From contig NZ_JAFBEV010000010.1 of assembly GCF_016908935.1 (NCBI RefSeq), forward strand, positions 1 to 64,000: a stretch of DNA of 64,000 nt, in the 5' to 3' direction. How positions within the stretch are numbered: the stretch's first letter is position 1; each line of letters begins with the position of its first letter. This stretch comes from Sporolactobacillus spathodeae. GTDB taxonomy: Bacteria; Bacillota; Bacilli; Bacillales; Sporolactobacillaceae. A program made the position numbers and the translations under genes. This document shows positions 1-8,159 of the stretch, piece after piece. The notes beneath the pieces were generated by a model. It had not been told where the DNA came from and searched no databases. It saw only the letters and a list, made by a program, of their open reading frames with translations.

Positions 1-116
1 GCTTGCTTGAAAATGATTTAATACCTAAGGTGTACAAATTAAGAACTAAGAAGTCCTTCCCTAGTAAAGGCTTCCGAGAAAACCTTGACACATACGGTGA
101 AAAAGATCTAATTTGA
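1..116 (+). CDS. 3' end of an unidentified gene
   Basis: A frame open from the left window edge runs 37 codons to TGA at 114–116 and ends in basic and charged residues (TKKSFPSKGFRENLD...GEKDLI). The gene begins outside the window, so no start or domain can be judged. I do not recognise the family. A consensus-like promoter overlaps its stop codon and begins the next unit. That it is a real coding tail is inferred only from the open frame and residue mix. Confidence 0.35.
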   Translation, partial: LLENDLIPKVYKLRTKKSFPSKGFRENLDTYGEKDLI

Positions 117-141
117 TTTTTGCTTATTTGTAGGCTACACT
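113..141 (+). promoter_or_regulatory. sigma-A type promoter
   Basis: TTGATT at 113–118 and TACACT at 136–141 are separated by 17 bp. Transcription would start near 148 and run through a region without an ORF to the hairpin at 338–362. Confidence 0.5.
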
Positions 142-147
142 AGGTAT

Positions 148-362
148 CAAATATAAGAAGAGAAGTGGCGCATGAAACAATTCAGTAGTTGTTTGCAGTT
201 TGAAAGGTTCTGAACAGGTATGATCAGCTTGGATTAACCGGTCCATCGATCCGAATCAATAGCTGCATGCAATTATTTGAGCGCTTCTGCTTCAACGGTT
301 ATTGCGCTTTATGTCAGGAGAATGTGCGGAAAAGAGACAGAGCTTCGGGCTCGGTTTTTTTT
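148..362 (+). ncRNA. candidate structured RNA of unknown class
   Basis: The roughly 215-nt segment between the promoter at 113–141 and the terminator at 338–362 has no convincing ORF but pairs with itself. GGCGCA (167–172) matches TGCGCT (303–308). CAGCT (225–229) matches AGCTG (261–265) and encloses further pairing of TTGGATT and CCGG with CCGAATCAA. A short AACAA/TTGTT hairpin lies near 178–195. I could not match it to T-box, SRP RNA or tmRNA signatures. Length and rod-like pairing resemble 6S RNA, but that is only a guess. It might also be a long leader for the ABC-F gene at 638, although the terminator and a repeat lie between them. Confidence 0.4.
338..362 (+). terminator. intrinsic terminator
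   Basis: GAGC (340–343) and GCTC (349–352) form a short stem around a TTCGG loop, followed by GG and a run of T from 355. It closes the candidate RNA unit. Confidence 0.6.
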
Positions 363-436
363 TGCACGTTAGAAGGCATCGATTCCAGAGGAATGAAGGA
401 TAAGACAGACTAAGACTCAGCCATCTTCTACAAGAC

Positions 437-483
437 TTGGCTTCGCTATTTTTTTAAAGAAAGCTATGTTTAAAATTAATGTT
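437..483 (+). repeat. tail copy of the dispersed intergenic repeat
   Basis: This segment carries GACTTGGCTTCGCTA and AAAGAAAGCTATGTTT. Similar strings occur at 17200–17243 and 47313–47352. ACTTGGC is also the 3' boundary of the longer GC-rich repeats at 505, 10281 and 17397. Confidence 0.45.
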
Positions 484-504
484 GTTTTTTGGCTAAAGGC
501 AATG

Positions 505-567
505 TGTGAAACGCCAGCGGGAAAAACGATCAGCCGAAGTGCATAGTCACAAAAAATACTTGGCGGA
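505..567 (+). repeat. shortened copy of the GC-rich dispersed repeat
   Basis: ACGCCAGCGGGAA is followed closely by CAGCCGAAGTGCATAGTCAC and then AAAAAATACTTGGCGGAG. These match the two ends of the long copy at 10281–10453 with its middle missing. Confidence 0.5.
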
Positions 568-637
568 GACTCATATTTCTAACAATTCTTTGTGTTTGAC
601 AGCGCGGTGATTGTTGGCAATAAAAAGGGGAATAGAC

Positions 638-2194
638 GTGTTACTTATTGAAGCAAAAGATTTGAATTTTTCTTATGGTGATAAGCTGATTTTCCGTCAG
701 ATGAATTTTCGCCTTGTTGAAGGGGAACATATCGCGCTTGTGGGACCAAATGGCGCAGGAAAATCAACTTTTTTAAAACTGATCACTGGCAAGTTGTTGC
801 CCGATGAAGGAACGCTCGAAAAGCGCCAGGGTCTTAAAGCCGGTGTGATCGAACAACATCTTCATTTTGGCACGGATAAAACAATTTATGACGTACTGAA
901 AGGTGCGTTTCAAAAATTATTTGACGCTGAAGAGAAAATGATCCGGCTTGCAGAAGCGATGCAGCGTGCCGATGCCGATCCGTCGCTCATTGATGAATAC
1001 GGCAAACTGCAGGATTTATTAATGACACATGATTTCTATACAATCGATGCGCGAATCAGCGAGTTGGCTGACGGGCTGGGCTTGTCAGCGCTCGGCATGG
1101 ATACAAAAACGGGGCAGATGAGCGGCGGTCAGTTGACAAAACTTAGCCTAGGAAAGTTATTACTTGCGCAGCCGGAGATGCTGCTACTGGACGAACCAAC
1201 CAACTATCTGGATACGGCGCACATTGACTGGCTCGTCGGTTATTTGCAGCATTATCAACATGCTTATCTTGTCGTATCCCATGATATAGAATTTTTAAAC
1301 CAAATTTCGCAAATTGTTTATCATCTGGAGAATCATCAGCTGGTGCGCTACGTTGGTAATTATCAGTCTTTTTTGAAACAGCATGAAACAAGGCAAGAAC
1401 AGCAGGCTGTAGCATTTCGTCAGCAGCAGCGTGAAATTAAAAAACTTGAAACTTATATTCAGAAGAATAAAGTGCGAACGGCTACGGCCAAGCAGGCAAA
1501 AAGCCGTGAAAAGATGCTAAACAGAATTGAACGCATTGATCCACCGGCTTCTGCGCAAAAACCGCATTTTCATTTTCAGGTCAGCAGGCAGCCGGTCCGT
1601 ATCCTTTTTTCAGCGGAAAACTTGGTCGTCGGTTATGATCAACCACTTTTACCGCCAATTGAACGACAAATCATTCGTGGTGAAAAACTGGCGCTTGTCG
1701 GTCATAATGGAATTGGCAAAACAACTTTTCTGCGTACCCTGCTGGGTGAACTGGCGCCGTTCTCGGGAGACATTGTTCGAGGTGACCGCGTTGAGCCTGG
1801 CTATTTTGCCCAATTGTCGGCACCTCCTGATTTATCAGCGCTCGAATGGATGATGGCTCAATTTCCGACCATTCCGGAACGGGTGTTACGCCAGCATTTG
1901 GCACAATGCGGCGTTTTTGCGGAACACATGCGCCAGCCAATGCGGACGCTGAGTGGCGGTGAAGAAACGAAAGTTCGGATTGGTCGCTTGATGCTGCTAC
2001 CCAGCAATGTGCTGATCTTTGATGAACCGACCAATCATCTTGATGTCGAGGCGAAAGAAGCGCTCAGCAAGGCGTTGCATGATTATTCGGGCACGGTGAT
2101 CGTAGTCAGTCACGAAGCGGATTTTTATCAAGACTGGGTTGATAAAGTCTGGGACATTGAGGCGTGGTCTGAAAAAGTACTTGAGGAAAGTTGA
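638..2194 (+). CDS. ABC-F family ATPase, YfmM-like
   Basis: A soluble protein with two ABC ATPase domains and no membrane segment, as in the ABC-F family whose members act on the ribosome. The first domain has Walker A GPNGAGKST at residues 36–44, signature MSGGQ and Walker B LLLDEPTNYLD. A charged linker with KQAKSREK follows. The second domain has GHNGIGKTT, LSGGEETK and LIFDEPTNHLD. GTG at 638 is preferred because AAAAGGGG (about 623–630) sits 7–8 nt upstream, giving 518 aa, the length I recall for B. subtilis YfmM. The N-terminal sequence also resembles YfmM more than VmlR. An ArsR-family gene follows after 20 bp, so co-transcription is likely. Its exact ribosomal role is not visible in the sequence. 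Confidence 0.85.
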   Translation: MLLIEAKDLNFSYGDKLIFRQMNFRLVEGEHIALVGPNGAGKSTFLKLITGKLLPDEGTLEKRQGLKAGVIEQHLHFGTDKTIYDVLKGAFQKLFDAEEKMIRLAEAMQRADADPSLIDEYGKLQDLLMTHDFYTIDARISELADGLGLSALGMDTKTGQMSGGQLTKLSLGKLLLAQPEMLLLDEPTNYLDTAHIDWLVGYLQHYQHAYLVVSHDIEFLNQISQIVYHLENHQLVRYVGNYQSFLKQHETRQEQQAVAFRQQQREIKKLETYIQKNKVRTATAKQAKSREKMLNRIERIDPPASAQKPHFHFQVSRQPVRILFSAENLVVGYDQPLLPPIERQIIRGEKLALVGHNGIGKTTFLRTLLGELAPFSGDIVRGDRVEPGYFAQLSAPPDLSALEWMMAQFPTIPERVLRQHLAQCGVFAEHMRQPMRTLSGGEETKVRIGRLMLLPSNVLIFDEPTNHLDVEAKEALSKALHDYSGTVIVVSHEADFYQDWVDKVWDIEAWSEKVLEES

Positions 2195-2214
2195 CGTAGA
2201 TCAGGAGGAAGAGA

Positions 2215-2517
2215 ATGGCAGATTTAAATGAGGAGATTCTGGCTGCTGTCGCGCAGATCTTCAAAGCATTGTCCCATCCGACGCGAATACGCATTCTTTA
2301 TCTATTATCGCAAGGCGACCGATCGGTTTCAGAAATTGCTGAGCGGCTTGAAATGCAACAATCCGCTGTGTCACACCAACTCAGCTTTTTAAAAAACATC
2401 AATTTGGTCAAAGGACGACGTGAGGGGAAAACGGTTTACTACGCGGAAGCAGATGAGCATGTCATGAATCTTTTGGGACAGGCGATTGACCACGCGCGTC
2501 ACGGTCGTTCCGAATAA
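2215..2517 (+). CDS. czrA: ArsR-family metal sensor, CzrA-like
   Basis: A 100-residue winged-helix repressor with the ArsR/SmtB core ([14 protein letters not shown], then [20 protein letters not shown]) and wing [10 protein letters not shown]. The last helix has DEHV followed by HARH, the spacing of the alpha-5 zinc/cobalt site of CzrA (Asp, His, His, His). There is no CVC motif of the CadC/ArsR alpha-3 site, so zinc is the most likely effector. AGGAGGAAG ends a few bases before ATG 2215. A efflux target gene is not adjacent. Possible targets in this window are the CDF transporter at 61864 or genes elsewhere. The Zur gene follows at 3049, so both arms of zinc control lie together. Confidence 0.85.
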   Translation: MADLNEEILAAVAQIFKALSHPTRIRILYLLSQGDRSVSEIAERLEMQQSAVSHQLSFLKNINLVKGRREGKTVYYAEADEHVMNLLGQAIDHARHGRSE

Positions 2518-2607
2518 AATCAGCATTTTAACGTGTACACACGCCGCTGAACGGCTTGGCAATGGATCATAAAATAGAATGAATCCATTCAAGCGGGAGG
2601 GGATACC

Positions 2608-2853
2608 GTGTATCAACAGTCGATTCCGGAACAATGTGGTCGTTTGATCAATCAATACGTCGAGATACGCTGTGCCGATGGATCTGTACACAGAGGTCTA
2701 TTGACACACATTGATGAACACCACGCCTATCTTCAGAGCAACACGACACCGTACAACAGCCCGGGATTATTTGCCTGGGGTTGGAGCGGATGGGGTTTTC
2801 CCATTGCATTTGCTGCAATTGTGGCCATACTAGCCATTGGTCTACTTTGGTAA
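2608..2853 (+). CDS. small LSm-like, single-pass membrane protein
   Basis: An 81-residue protein starting at GTG 2608 with GGGAGGGG just upstream. Residues about 10–42 (GRLINQYVEIRCADGSVHRG, then LLTHIDEHHAYL) look like a short Sm-like beta fold, the pattern of proteins that begin by binding and presenting a short surface. Residues about 57–80 are a hydrophobic helix (FPIAFAAIVAILAIGLLW) that should anchor it. A Pro/Gly/Trp-rich linker joins the two. It stands alone between czrA and zur with its own terminator at 2877. The Sm-like reading is inference from sequence pattern, and function is unknown. Confidence 0.65.
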   Translation: MYQQSIPEQCGRLINQYVEIRCADGSVHRGLLTHIDEHHAYLQSNTTPYNSPGLFAWGWSGWGFPIAFAAIVAILAIGLLW

Positions 2854-2876
2854 GTCGATCCAACCCACTTTTTTGA

Positions 2877-2922
2877 GAATGTCCTCAAGCCAATCCTTTC
2901 GAGCTTGAGGCATTCTTTTTTT
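2877..2922 (+). terminator. intrinsic terminator
   Basis: GAATG-CCTCAAGC (from 2877) pairs with GCTTGAGG-CATTC (ending 2915), followed by seven or eight T. It ends the small-membrane-protein unit. Confidence 0.85.
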
Positions 2923-3048
2923 ATAGATTTTTAGTTATCACGACTCGCTTTGATCCTGTTAACTGTTCATTTACTTGAAAAATTGTTATTCTGTATGTAA
3001 GATCAACGGAACGGAAAAACAGGAATAGCGAATAAAGAGGCGTTCAAG

Positions 3049-3513
3049 GTGAATAAAGACGAAGCACTGATTGTTCTTAAAGCAAAAGGGTATAAGCATA
3101 CGGATAAGCGCGAAGACATTCTTGATCTGTTCGATAAAAAAGGCGGCTATCTCTCGGCAAAAGATATCCAGTTCGCACTCCGCGAAGCCTATCCTGGGAT
3201 TAGTTTCGATACAATCTATCGTAATTTATCATTGTTTAGAGATTTATCAATTTTGGAGGAAACAGAATTAGACGGTGAAAAAATTTTCCAGTTTCATTGT
3301 TCCGAGCACCATCATCATCATTTAATCTGTCTGCGCTGTGGACGAACCAAAACTATTGAAGTCTGCCCGATGCAGGATCTTTCGCGGCTTGATCCGGAAT
3401 TTCTTGTGACTGGTCATAAATTTGAAATTTATGGTTACTGTAAGTCGTGCCAGAAAGCACTGCGCGAAGCAGATGAGTCGATTAATGAAGCGGATGCACT
3501 TCACATTCTGTGA
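3049..3513 (+). CDS. zur: zinc uptake regulator Zur (Fur family)
   Basis: A 154-residue Fur-family repressor. The N-terminal winged helix contains YKHTDKREDILDLF and SFDTIYRNLSLFRDL. The dimer domain has a HHHHH stretch, CLRCG and CKSCQ, so both cysteine pairs of the structural zinc site are present. It is close in pattern to B. subtilis Zur, including the conserved GHKFEIYGYC segment. GTG 3049 is supported by AAAGAGG about 8 nt upstream. It should repress zinc-uptake genes when zinc is ample, but I see no full Zur box in the window. The 3' end overlaps the convergent membrane-protein gene by 32 bp. Confidence 0.92.
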   Translation: MNKDEALIVLKAKGYKHTDKREDILDLFDKKGGYLSAKDIQFALREAYPGISFDTIYRNLSLFRDLSILEETELDGEKIFQFHCSEHHHHHLICLRCGRTKTIEVCPMQDLSRLDPEFLVTGHKFEIYGYCKSCQKALREADESINEADALHIL

Positions 3514-3931
3514 GGGTTAACCCTATGGATTGGTAGTCCCATAATAGGTGGCAGATTTCCTCAGTCTTTGATTTTGGACAATGCACAACAAGAATAATTT
3601 GCGGCTCAGTCTTCTTTTTTCTCTTTCCCAGTATTACATTAATAAGGTAACCCGATAGAAAGCCGCCGACTGATGTGGCTATTCCCCAGATGATTGGACC
3701 AAGATTGAGATTAAAGCCGATACTTGCACCGATGGCGCCTGCAGCCGTCGCTAGGATAAACCCTAAATCCATACGGCGTTGAACGTCATCAATGGAGCGT
3801 TTCGTTGAATGGGGCGGTTGATCAAGCGGAAAAACGCCAATGTAGTTTTTATTGATATCTTTTTGCATCAAAGCGGATAAAACAATTTCAATAGAGAGCG
3901 AATGTTCGAATAAAGCGAGTATTTGCATCAT
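3482..3931 (-). CDS. small membrane protein, function unknown
   Basis: A 149-residue protein. ATG at 3931 follows AGAGGAA (complement of 3937–3943) by 5 nt; ATG 3928 is an equal alternative. A more upstream start would run into the preceding gene. Residues about 52–98 hold two adjacent glycine/alanine-rich hydrophobic segments (LGFILATAAGAIGASIGF and IIWGIATSVGGFLSGYLI) flanked by basic residues, suggesting two transmembrane helices. A soluble C-terminal part follows with a CPKSKTEEICHLL stretch. It is the second gene of a pair with the membrane protein at 3934–4701. I do not recognise the family. Confidence 0.7.
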   Translation of the reverse strand: MMQILALFEHSLSIEIVLSALMQKDINKNYIGVFPLDQPPHSTKRSIDDVQRRMDLGFILATAAGAIGASIGFNLNLGPIIWGIATSVGGFLSGYLINVILGKRKKKTEPQIILVVHCPKSKTEEICHLLWDYQSIGLTLTECEVHPLH

Positions 3932-3933
3932 GG

Positions 3934-4701
3934 TTATTCCTCTTTTCTTATTGGCAGGTTGATGTAAAAATGAGCAGGCTGCCATTCATTCCATAGATAT
4001 TGTTTCTGCTCCAATGTAAAAATATGATTCTGTTCAACTGTCGAAGCAAGAGCATCGTAAGAAGCCCCGAAAATCAGTGATGGGAAAAAGAGGAGCCATT
4101 CCCCATCAACAATGCGCGTTGCTCCGATGATATCCCCGCTGACAAGTCGTTCTACGGCTTCAAGATCTTTCGAAAAATAACTGATGACCAGGGTCCAGAT
4201 TAGCAGCGCAATTGCGGGAATGGTTCGTTTCGTGTAAATTTGGCCTAAGCCAGGCATAAAAAGAGAATAAATTGCGGCGATGAGTGGATTCCGTTTATCC
4301 AAGAAACAGATATCGCAGTTTTTGATCACCATTGCTTGCACAGTCAATTTCTCATCTTTAGCCAAATCATTTAATTTATTCATGTCAATCGCCGAACGAT
4401 AACTGTCCCAGATGCAAAAAAAATAAAAAGGGATATAGAGCAATATCCAACGTGTATCTATTACGTTTTTGGCAGATTCGAATTTTCCACAAAAGGTATA
4501 GACCATGGCAAGATTCAGTTTGGCATTGACGTTGATTAATATTTCAAAAAGAAAGAAAAGATTTCCCCGAAGATGCATATTCAGAAGCATATGTCCGAAG
4601 CCGGGAAAAGCTGCCGACCACCATGCGACAACAAAAGGATTTCGATCGTACAGCTGTGCTATTCCCAAACAAGAGTGATAAGCTTTTATTCGTCGAGGCA
4701 T
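3934..4701 (-). CDS. multi-pass membrane protein, function unknown
   Basis: A 255-residue protein with two similar halves. Each begins RNPFVVAWWSAAFPGFGHM or RNPLIAAIYSLFMPGLGQIY, a proline/glycine-rich membrane entry also seen in small TM2-like proteins, and continues with hydrophobic segments. About four to six transmembrane helices are likely. GGAGTGAG lies a few bases before ATG 4701. The stop is 2 bp from the start of the following gene, so the two form an operon. A role in the cell envelope is only inferred from topology. Confidence 0.7.
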   Translation of the reverse strand: MPRRIKAYHSCLGIAQLYDRNPFVVAWWSAAFPGFGHMLLNMHLRGNLFFLFEILINVNAKLNLAMVYTFCGKFESAKNVIDTRWILLYIPFYFFCIWDSYRSAIDMNKLNDLAKDEKLTVQAMVIKNCDICFLDKRNPLIAAIYSLFMPGLGQIYTKRTIPAIALLIWTLVISYFSKDLEAVERLVSGDIIGATRIVDGEWLLFFPSLIFGASYDALASTVEQNHIFTLEQKQYLWNEWQPAHFYINLPIRKEE

Positions 4702-4894
4702 TGGTGCTCACTCCAATCACATTTGCGGAAAATTGGGTCATATAAAGGTGTTACTCATTTTGTTGGCGTTTCGTCCTTATTTTTAGATAAAAAGACGTCA
4801 TTCATGCATAAAGTGATGAATCCAGCTTTTGCGCTTTTTCTGTTTTTGAAGGTTAGAGAAAAACGATCTTTATCCTAAAAGGAGGGAAGAACAG

Positions 4895-5812
4895 ATGATC
4901 TTTCCGGAACATTTGAATGAAGGGGATACAATCGGCGTGATTAGTCCAGCGGGACCCGCAGATCCGGAAAAAACGACGCGCGCCGCAGATTGGTTGAAGA
5001 GTCTTGGCTTTCAAATACGATTAGGCCGTCACATTTTTGATCGGGCGGCCTATCTTGCAGGTACGGATGAGGCACGTCTTGAAGATGTCCATACGATGTT
5101 TGCCGATAACGAAGTCAAAGCTATTGTTTGCGCGCGCGGTGGATACGGCAGTGCCAGATTTGTTGATAAGATCGATTTTTCACTAATTGGCGCGCATCCG
5201 AAAATCTTCTGGGGATACAGTGACATCACCTATTTGCATACAGCCATCCGCCAAGAAACCGGACTGGTTACCTTTCACGGACCGATGCTTGCCTCGGATA
5301 TGGCTGAAGACGATGTACCGATGCTCTCTAAACAATTGTTTTCGCAGCTCTTTCAGCCAATTTCATTGCGCTATGATGAATCGATCGGACCTTTGACGAT
5401 TCTCTCCCCAGGTTCGGCAAGCGGATATCTGGTCGGCGGTAATCTTTCATTACTTGTTAGCAGTCTGGGCACTTCTTTTGAGATTGATACACGGCGAAAG
5501 CTACTTCTGATTGAGGATGTCGATGAAGCGCCGTACCGCGTGGACAGTATGCTTAATCAATTACGACTGGCTGGAAAATTGGCACAAGCCGCTGGTTTTG
5601 TGATCGGCAACTTTAAATATGATAAAGCGCTAGATGATGAGGCAGGCAATTTTGATCCGATTTTTGAACATTATCTAGGTAATCTTCATAAGCCGGTACT
5701 CAAAGGGCTGATGATTGGACATTGCCAACCGCATTTTGCAGTGCCCCTTGGAACTGAGGCACTACTCGACGCAGACAGAAAACAATTATGGATTCAGCCC
5801 GGTGTCTGTTGA
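4895..5812 (+). CDS. ykfA: LD-carboxypeptidase (peptidase S66), YkfA-like
   Basis: A 305-residue member of the LdcA/MccF family, which removes the terminal D-amino acid from murein tetrapeptides or related substrates. Visible landmarks are ISPAGP near the N-terminus, the nucleophile region ARGGYGSAR, WGYSDITYL, FHGPM, GGNLSLL and IEDVDEAPYRVD. No signal peptide is seen, so it is cytoplasmic, which suits recycling of imported peptides. AGGAGGG precedes ATG 4895. It is the first gene of ykfABC: the epimerase follows 24 bp after the stop and the endopeptidase after that. B. subtilis has the same order with an added oligopeptide ABC gene, which is missing here. Confidence 0.88.
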   Translation: MIFPEHLNEGDTIGVISPAGPADPEKTTRAADWLKSLGFQIRLGRHIFDRAAYLAGTDEARLEDVHTMFADNEVKAIVCARGGYGSARFVDKIDFSLIGAHPKIFWGYSDITYLHTAIRQETGLVTFHGPMLASDMAEDDVPMLSKQLFSQLFQPISLRYDESIGPLTILSPGSASGYLVGGNLSLLVSSLGTSFEIDTRRKLLLIEDVDEAPYRVDSMLNQLRLAGKLAQAAGFVIGNFKYDKALDDEAGNFDPIFEHYLGNLHKPVLKGLMIGHCQPHFAVPLGTEALLDADRKQLWIQPGVC

Positions 5813-5836
5813 TAGATACGGGAGAGGATGAGTCAA

Positions 5837-6919
5837 ATGAAGATAGTGGCAATAGAAACAAAAAGATTAATGACACCGCTGAAAAAAACATTTAAGACAG
5901 CTATACGTACCGTAACCGCCGCAGAAAGTGTGATTGTCCTTATTCATTGTGACGATGGAACGACAGGGTTCGGGGGAGCAGCAGCGACACCGGTAATCAC
6001 AGGAGAATCGCTTTCGAGTATTGAGGAAGCTGTTCTGAATATTATTGGCCCACAACTTATCGGCGAAGATATCCGTCAAAAGGCACGTATCGCGCGTAAA
6101 ATTGATGGGGTGGTTCGACATAATACGAGTGCCTGCGCCGCCGTCAATATGGCTATTTATGATTGCTTGGCGAAAAAAGCGAATCTACCGCTTTATCAGC
6201 TTCTTGGCGGTTATTCAAACCAATTGAAAACGGATCTCACCGTAAGCGTCAACGCACCGGAGGAAATGATCGCCGATGCCAAACAATATATTCGCGAAGG
6301 TTTTGACACGTTGAAAATCAAAGTGGGCGGCGGCAGTATTGCTGAGGATATTGAGCGGGTTTCTATTATTCGGCAAGCGGTGGGTGAATCGGTGAAGCTG
6401 CGACTGGACGCCAATCAATCATGGTCGGAAAAAGAAGCTATCGCTGCCATCCGCCAAATGGAGGCTGATGGCTTGGCCATCGAACTGGTTGAACAGCCGC
6501 TTCCTGCATGGGATTTTGAAGGTATGAAGCGGGTCACACAAAGCGTTTTGACTCCAATCATGGCTGACGAGAGTGTTTTTAGTGTCCAAGATGCAGCAAA
6601 ACTTCTTGCTATCCATGGCTGCGATATCATCAATATTAAATTGATGAAAACGGGAGGGATCGACGAAGCACTGAAGATTAATGCGCTTGCTGAAAGCTTC
6701 GGTGTGAACTGTATGATCGGCTGTATGATCGAATCAAGTGTGTCGCTGAGTGCGGCGATTCATTTCGCAGCAGCGCTCCCCAATGTAACCCGCTGCGATT
6801 TGGATGCGGCCTTGATGTTTCGTTCTGATCCGGTGATCAGCGGCATACGCTACGAAAAAGATCAGATCTTGCTCTCTTCGGACCCGGGCCTTGGTATCCA
6901 AAAAGTGATCTTTGATTAA
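5837..6919 (+). CDS. ykfB: L-Ala-D/L-Glu epimerase (enolase superfamily)
   Basis: A 360-residue muconate-lactonizing-type enolase-superfamily enzyme that epimerises L-Ala-D-Glu from murein to L-Ala-L-Glu. The catalytic lysine pair is in LKIKVGGG. Metal ligands are in LRLDANQSW (Asp), VEQPL (Glu) and MADESVFS (Asp), and the opposite catalytic lysine is in INIKLMKTGG. ATG 5837 is chosen over ATG 5828 because GGAGAGG (5821–5827) is 9 nt from the former and touches the latter. Its place between ykfA and ykfC fixes the substrate better than sequence alone, since MenC at 22642 belongs to the same fold. Confidence 0.9.
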   Translation: MKIVAIETKRLMTPLKKTFKTAIRTVTAAESVIVLIHCDDGTTGFGGAAATPVITGESLSSIEEAVLNIIGPQLIGEDIRQKARIARKIDGVVRHNTSACAAVNMAIYDCLAKKANLPLYQLLGGYSNQLKTDLTVSVNAPEEMIADAKQYIREGFDTLKIKVGGGSIAEDIERVSIIRQAVGESVKLRLDANQSWSEKEAIAAIRQMEADGLAIELVEQPLPAWDFEGMKRVTQSVLTPIMADESVFSVQDAAKLLAIHGCDIINIKLMKTGGIDEALKINALAESFGVNCMIGCMIESSVSLSAAIHFAAALPNVTRCDLDAALMFRSDPVISGIRYEKDQILLSSDPGLGIQKVIFD

Positions 6920-6939
6920 TCAGGAAAGGGAGTCGTGTG

Positions 6940-7848
6940 ATGCCGCCAAATCGGGCAGCTAGGGTTCGTGTACCTGTCGCTACTGTCTGGTCTTTACCGG
7001 AAAGTCCTCGAAAAGTTGATGCCCCGGCTATTACGGCGTTGCCAAATTATCGTGAATGGTTAGCCAAGATGACACGAGAAGAGACCATTGCGCTCTGCGC
7101 GGAGAAAAGAATTCAGACACAGGTTTTGTTCGGTGATCCTTTAAACATCGAAGCATTTGATCGAGAATGGGCAAAAGTTTCGATTCCCTCACAAAGCACA
7201 AGCAAGTCCCGTACCGGCTACAGCGGATGGATTCCGACAGTCCAGCTAGAAATCGACCTTGACGGCTCGAAGGAAAGCGAATCTGTGGTGATTTTCCAGC
7301 CCTTTGCCACCTTGACCTTGTCAAACAATGCAGTGATTGAATTGAGCTATGCAACGCTGCTGGAACTGGTTGCAGAATATTCGGATCACCTTACCGTGTC
7401 AACGCCTCTTGGCAGGGGAACCCTTCTCCATAATGATTGTCTCTTTCTCCAAAGGAAAACTCAACCGTCTGATGGTTTATCTATTGTCCAACAGGCCAAT
7501 CGTTTTCTTGGCCTACCCTATTTGTGGGGCGGCATGAGTGCTTATGGATTCGATTGTTCCGGCTTTTGCTATACGATTTATCGCGCGAGCGGTTATTTGA
7601 TCCCAAGAGATGCCTGCGATCAATTTACTAGCGGTAGCGTCGTAAGCCGTGAGGAAATGCTACCTGGCGACTTGCTTTTTTTTGCCTATGAAAATGGTAA
7701 GGGAAAGGTGCATCATGTCGGCATTTATGTGGGTCATCAGCAGATGATCCATTCACCAACACCTGGCAGTAGGATCCGCATCAATGCCTTGCCGGGAACC
7801 ATTTATGAGCGAGAATTATGCGGCGTCAGGCGATATTGGAAAAGCTGA
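6940..7848 (+). CDS. ykfC: gamma-D-glutamyl-L-diamino acid endopeptidase (NlpC/P60)
   Basis: A 302-residue protein. The N-terminal two thirds look like SH3-type bacterial domains (SGWIPTVQLEI). The C-terminal NlpC/P60 domain has the catalytic Cys in GFDCSGFCY and His in HHVGIYVGHQQM. It cuts the gamma-D-Glu–diaminopimelate bond of free murein peptides, feeding the dipeptide epimerase encoded upstream. ATG 6940 has AGGAAAGGGAG (6922–6932) 7 nt upstream; GTG 6937 is an alternative. No signal peptide is visible, matching a cytoplasmic recycling enzyme rather than a secreted wall hydrolase. It is the last gene of the operon. Confidence 0.9.
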   Translation: MPPNRAARVRVPVATVWSLPESPRKVDAPAITALPNYREWLAKMTREETIALCAEKRIQTQVLFGDPLNIEAFDREWAKVSIPSQSTSKSRTGYSGWIPTVQLEIDLDGSKESESVVIFQPFATLTLSNNAVIELSYATLLELVAEYSDHLTVSTPLGRGTLLHNDCLFLQRKTQPSDGLSIVQQANRFLGLPYLWGGMSAYGFDCSGFCYTIYRASGYLIPRDACDQFTSGSVVSREEMLPGDLLFFAYENGKGKVHHVGIYVGHQQMIHSPTPGSRIRINALPGTIYERELCGVRRYWKS

Positions 7849-7877
7849 TTGACGATGAAACCGCACTTTAGCAAATA

Positions 7878-7906
7878 TTGACAAAGTCTGAACACCGATT
7901 TAGTAT
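7878..7906 (+). promoter_or_regulatory. consensus sigma-A promoter upstream of nadE
   Basis: TTGACA at 7878–7883 and TAGTAT at 7901–7906 have an exact 17-bp spacer. Transcription would start near 7913, about 250 bp before nadE. Confidence 0.7.
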
Positions 7907-7912
7907 GAAAGT

Positions 7913-7995
7913 AATTTGACAGGAAGTCTCGGTTCGCCAAAGTCAGGTACCGATGACTGAAGCAGTCTCTCTGGAATCGGGGAGGCCTTTTTTGC
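7913..7995 (+). ncRNA. candidate structured leader or small RNA with terminator
   Basis: Directly after the promoter, TCTCGGTTC (7927–7935) can pair with GAATCGGGGA (7974–7983) with one bulge. GACTG (7955–7959) and CAGTC (7963–7967) form a hairpin inside, and GGCC plus six T (to 7993) follow. This has the look of a branched element ending in a terminator. It may be an attenuator for nadE or an independent short RNA. It matches no riboswitch class I know. Confidence 0.4.
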
Positions 7996-8159
7996 GAACG
8001 ATACATAATAATTACGAAGTTTCACCAACACGCATCGGTGGATTTTTATTTTTTTATATGGCTTAAGAATGGATAAGATTTCAAAGGAATGAAGGATAAA
8101 AATAATTATAAGAGTAATTAATGGTTTTCCAAGTTCTTCTAATTCGGAGGTTGAAAACA

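Noticed and set aside
148-362. T-box or other amino-acid leader for the ABC-F gene
   Set aside because: No T-box sequence is present and a repeat separates the terminator from the gene.
8005-8030. Zur/Fur/PerR-like box (CATAATAATTACGA) before nadE
   Set aside because: Only one half matches well and the gene has no link to metal control.
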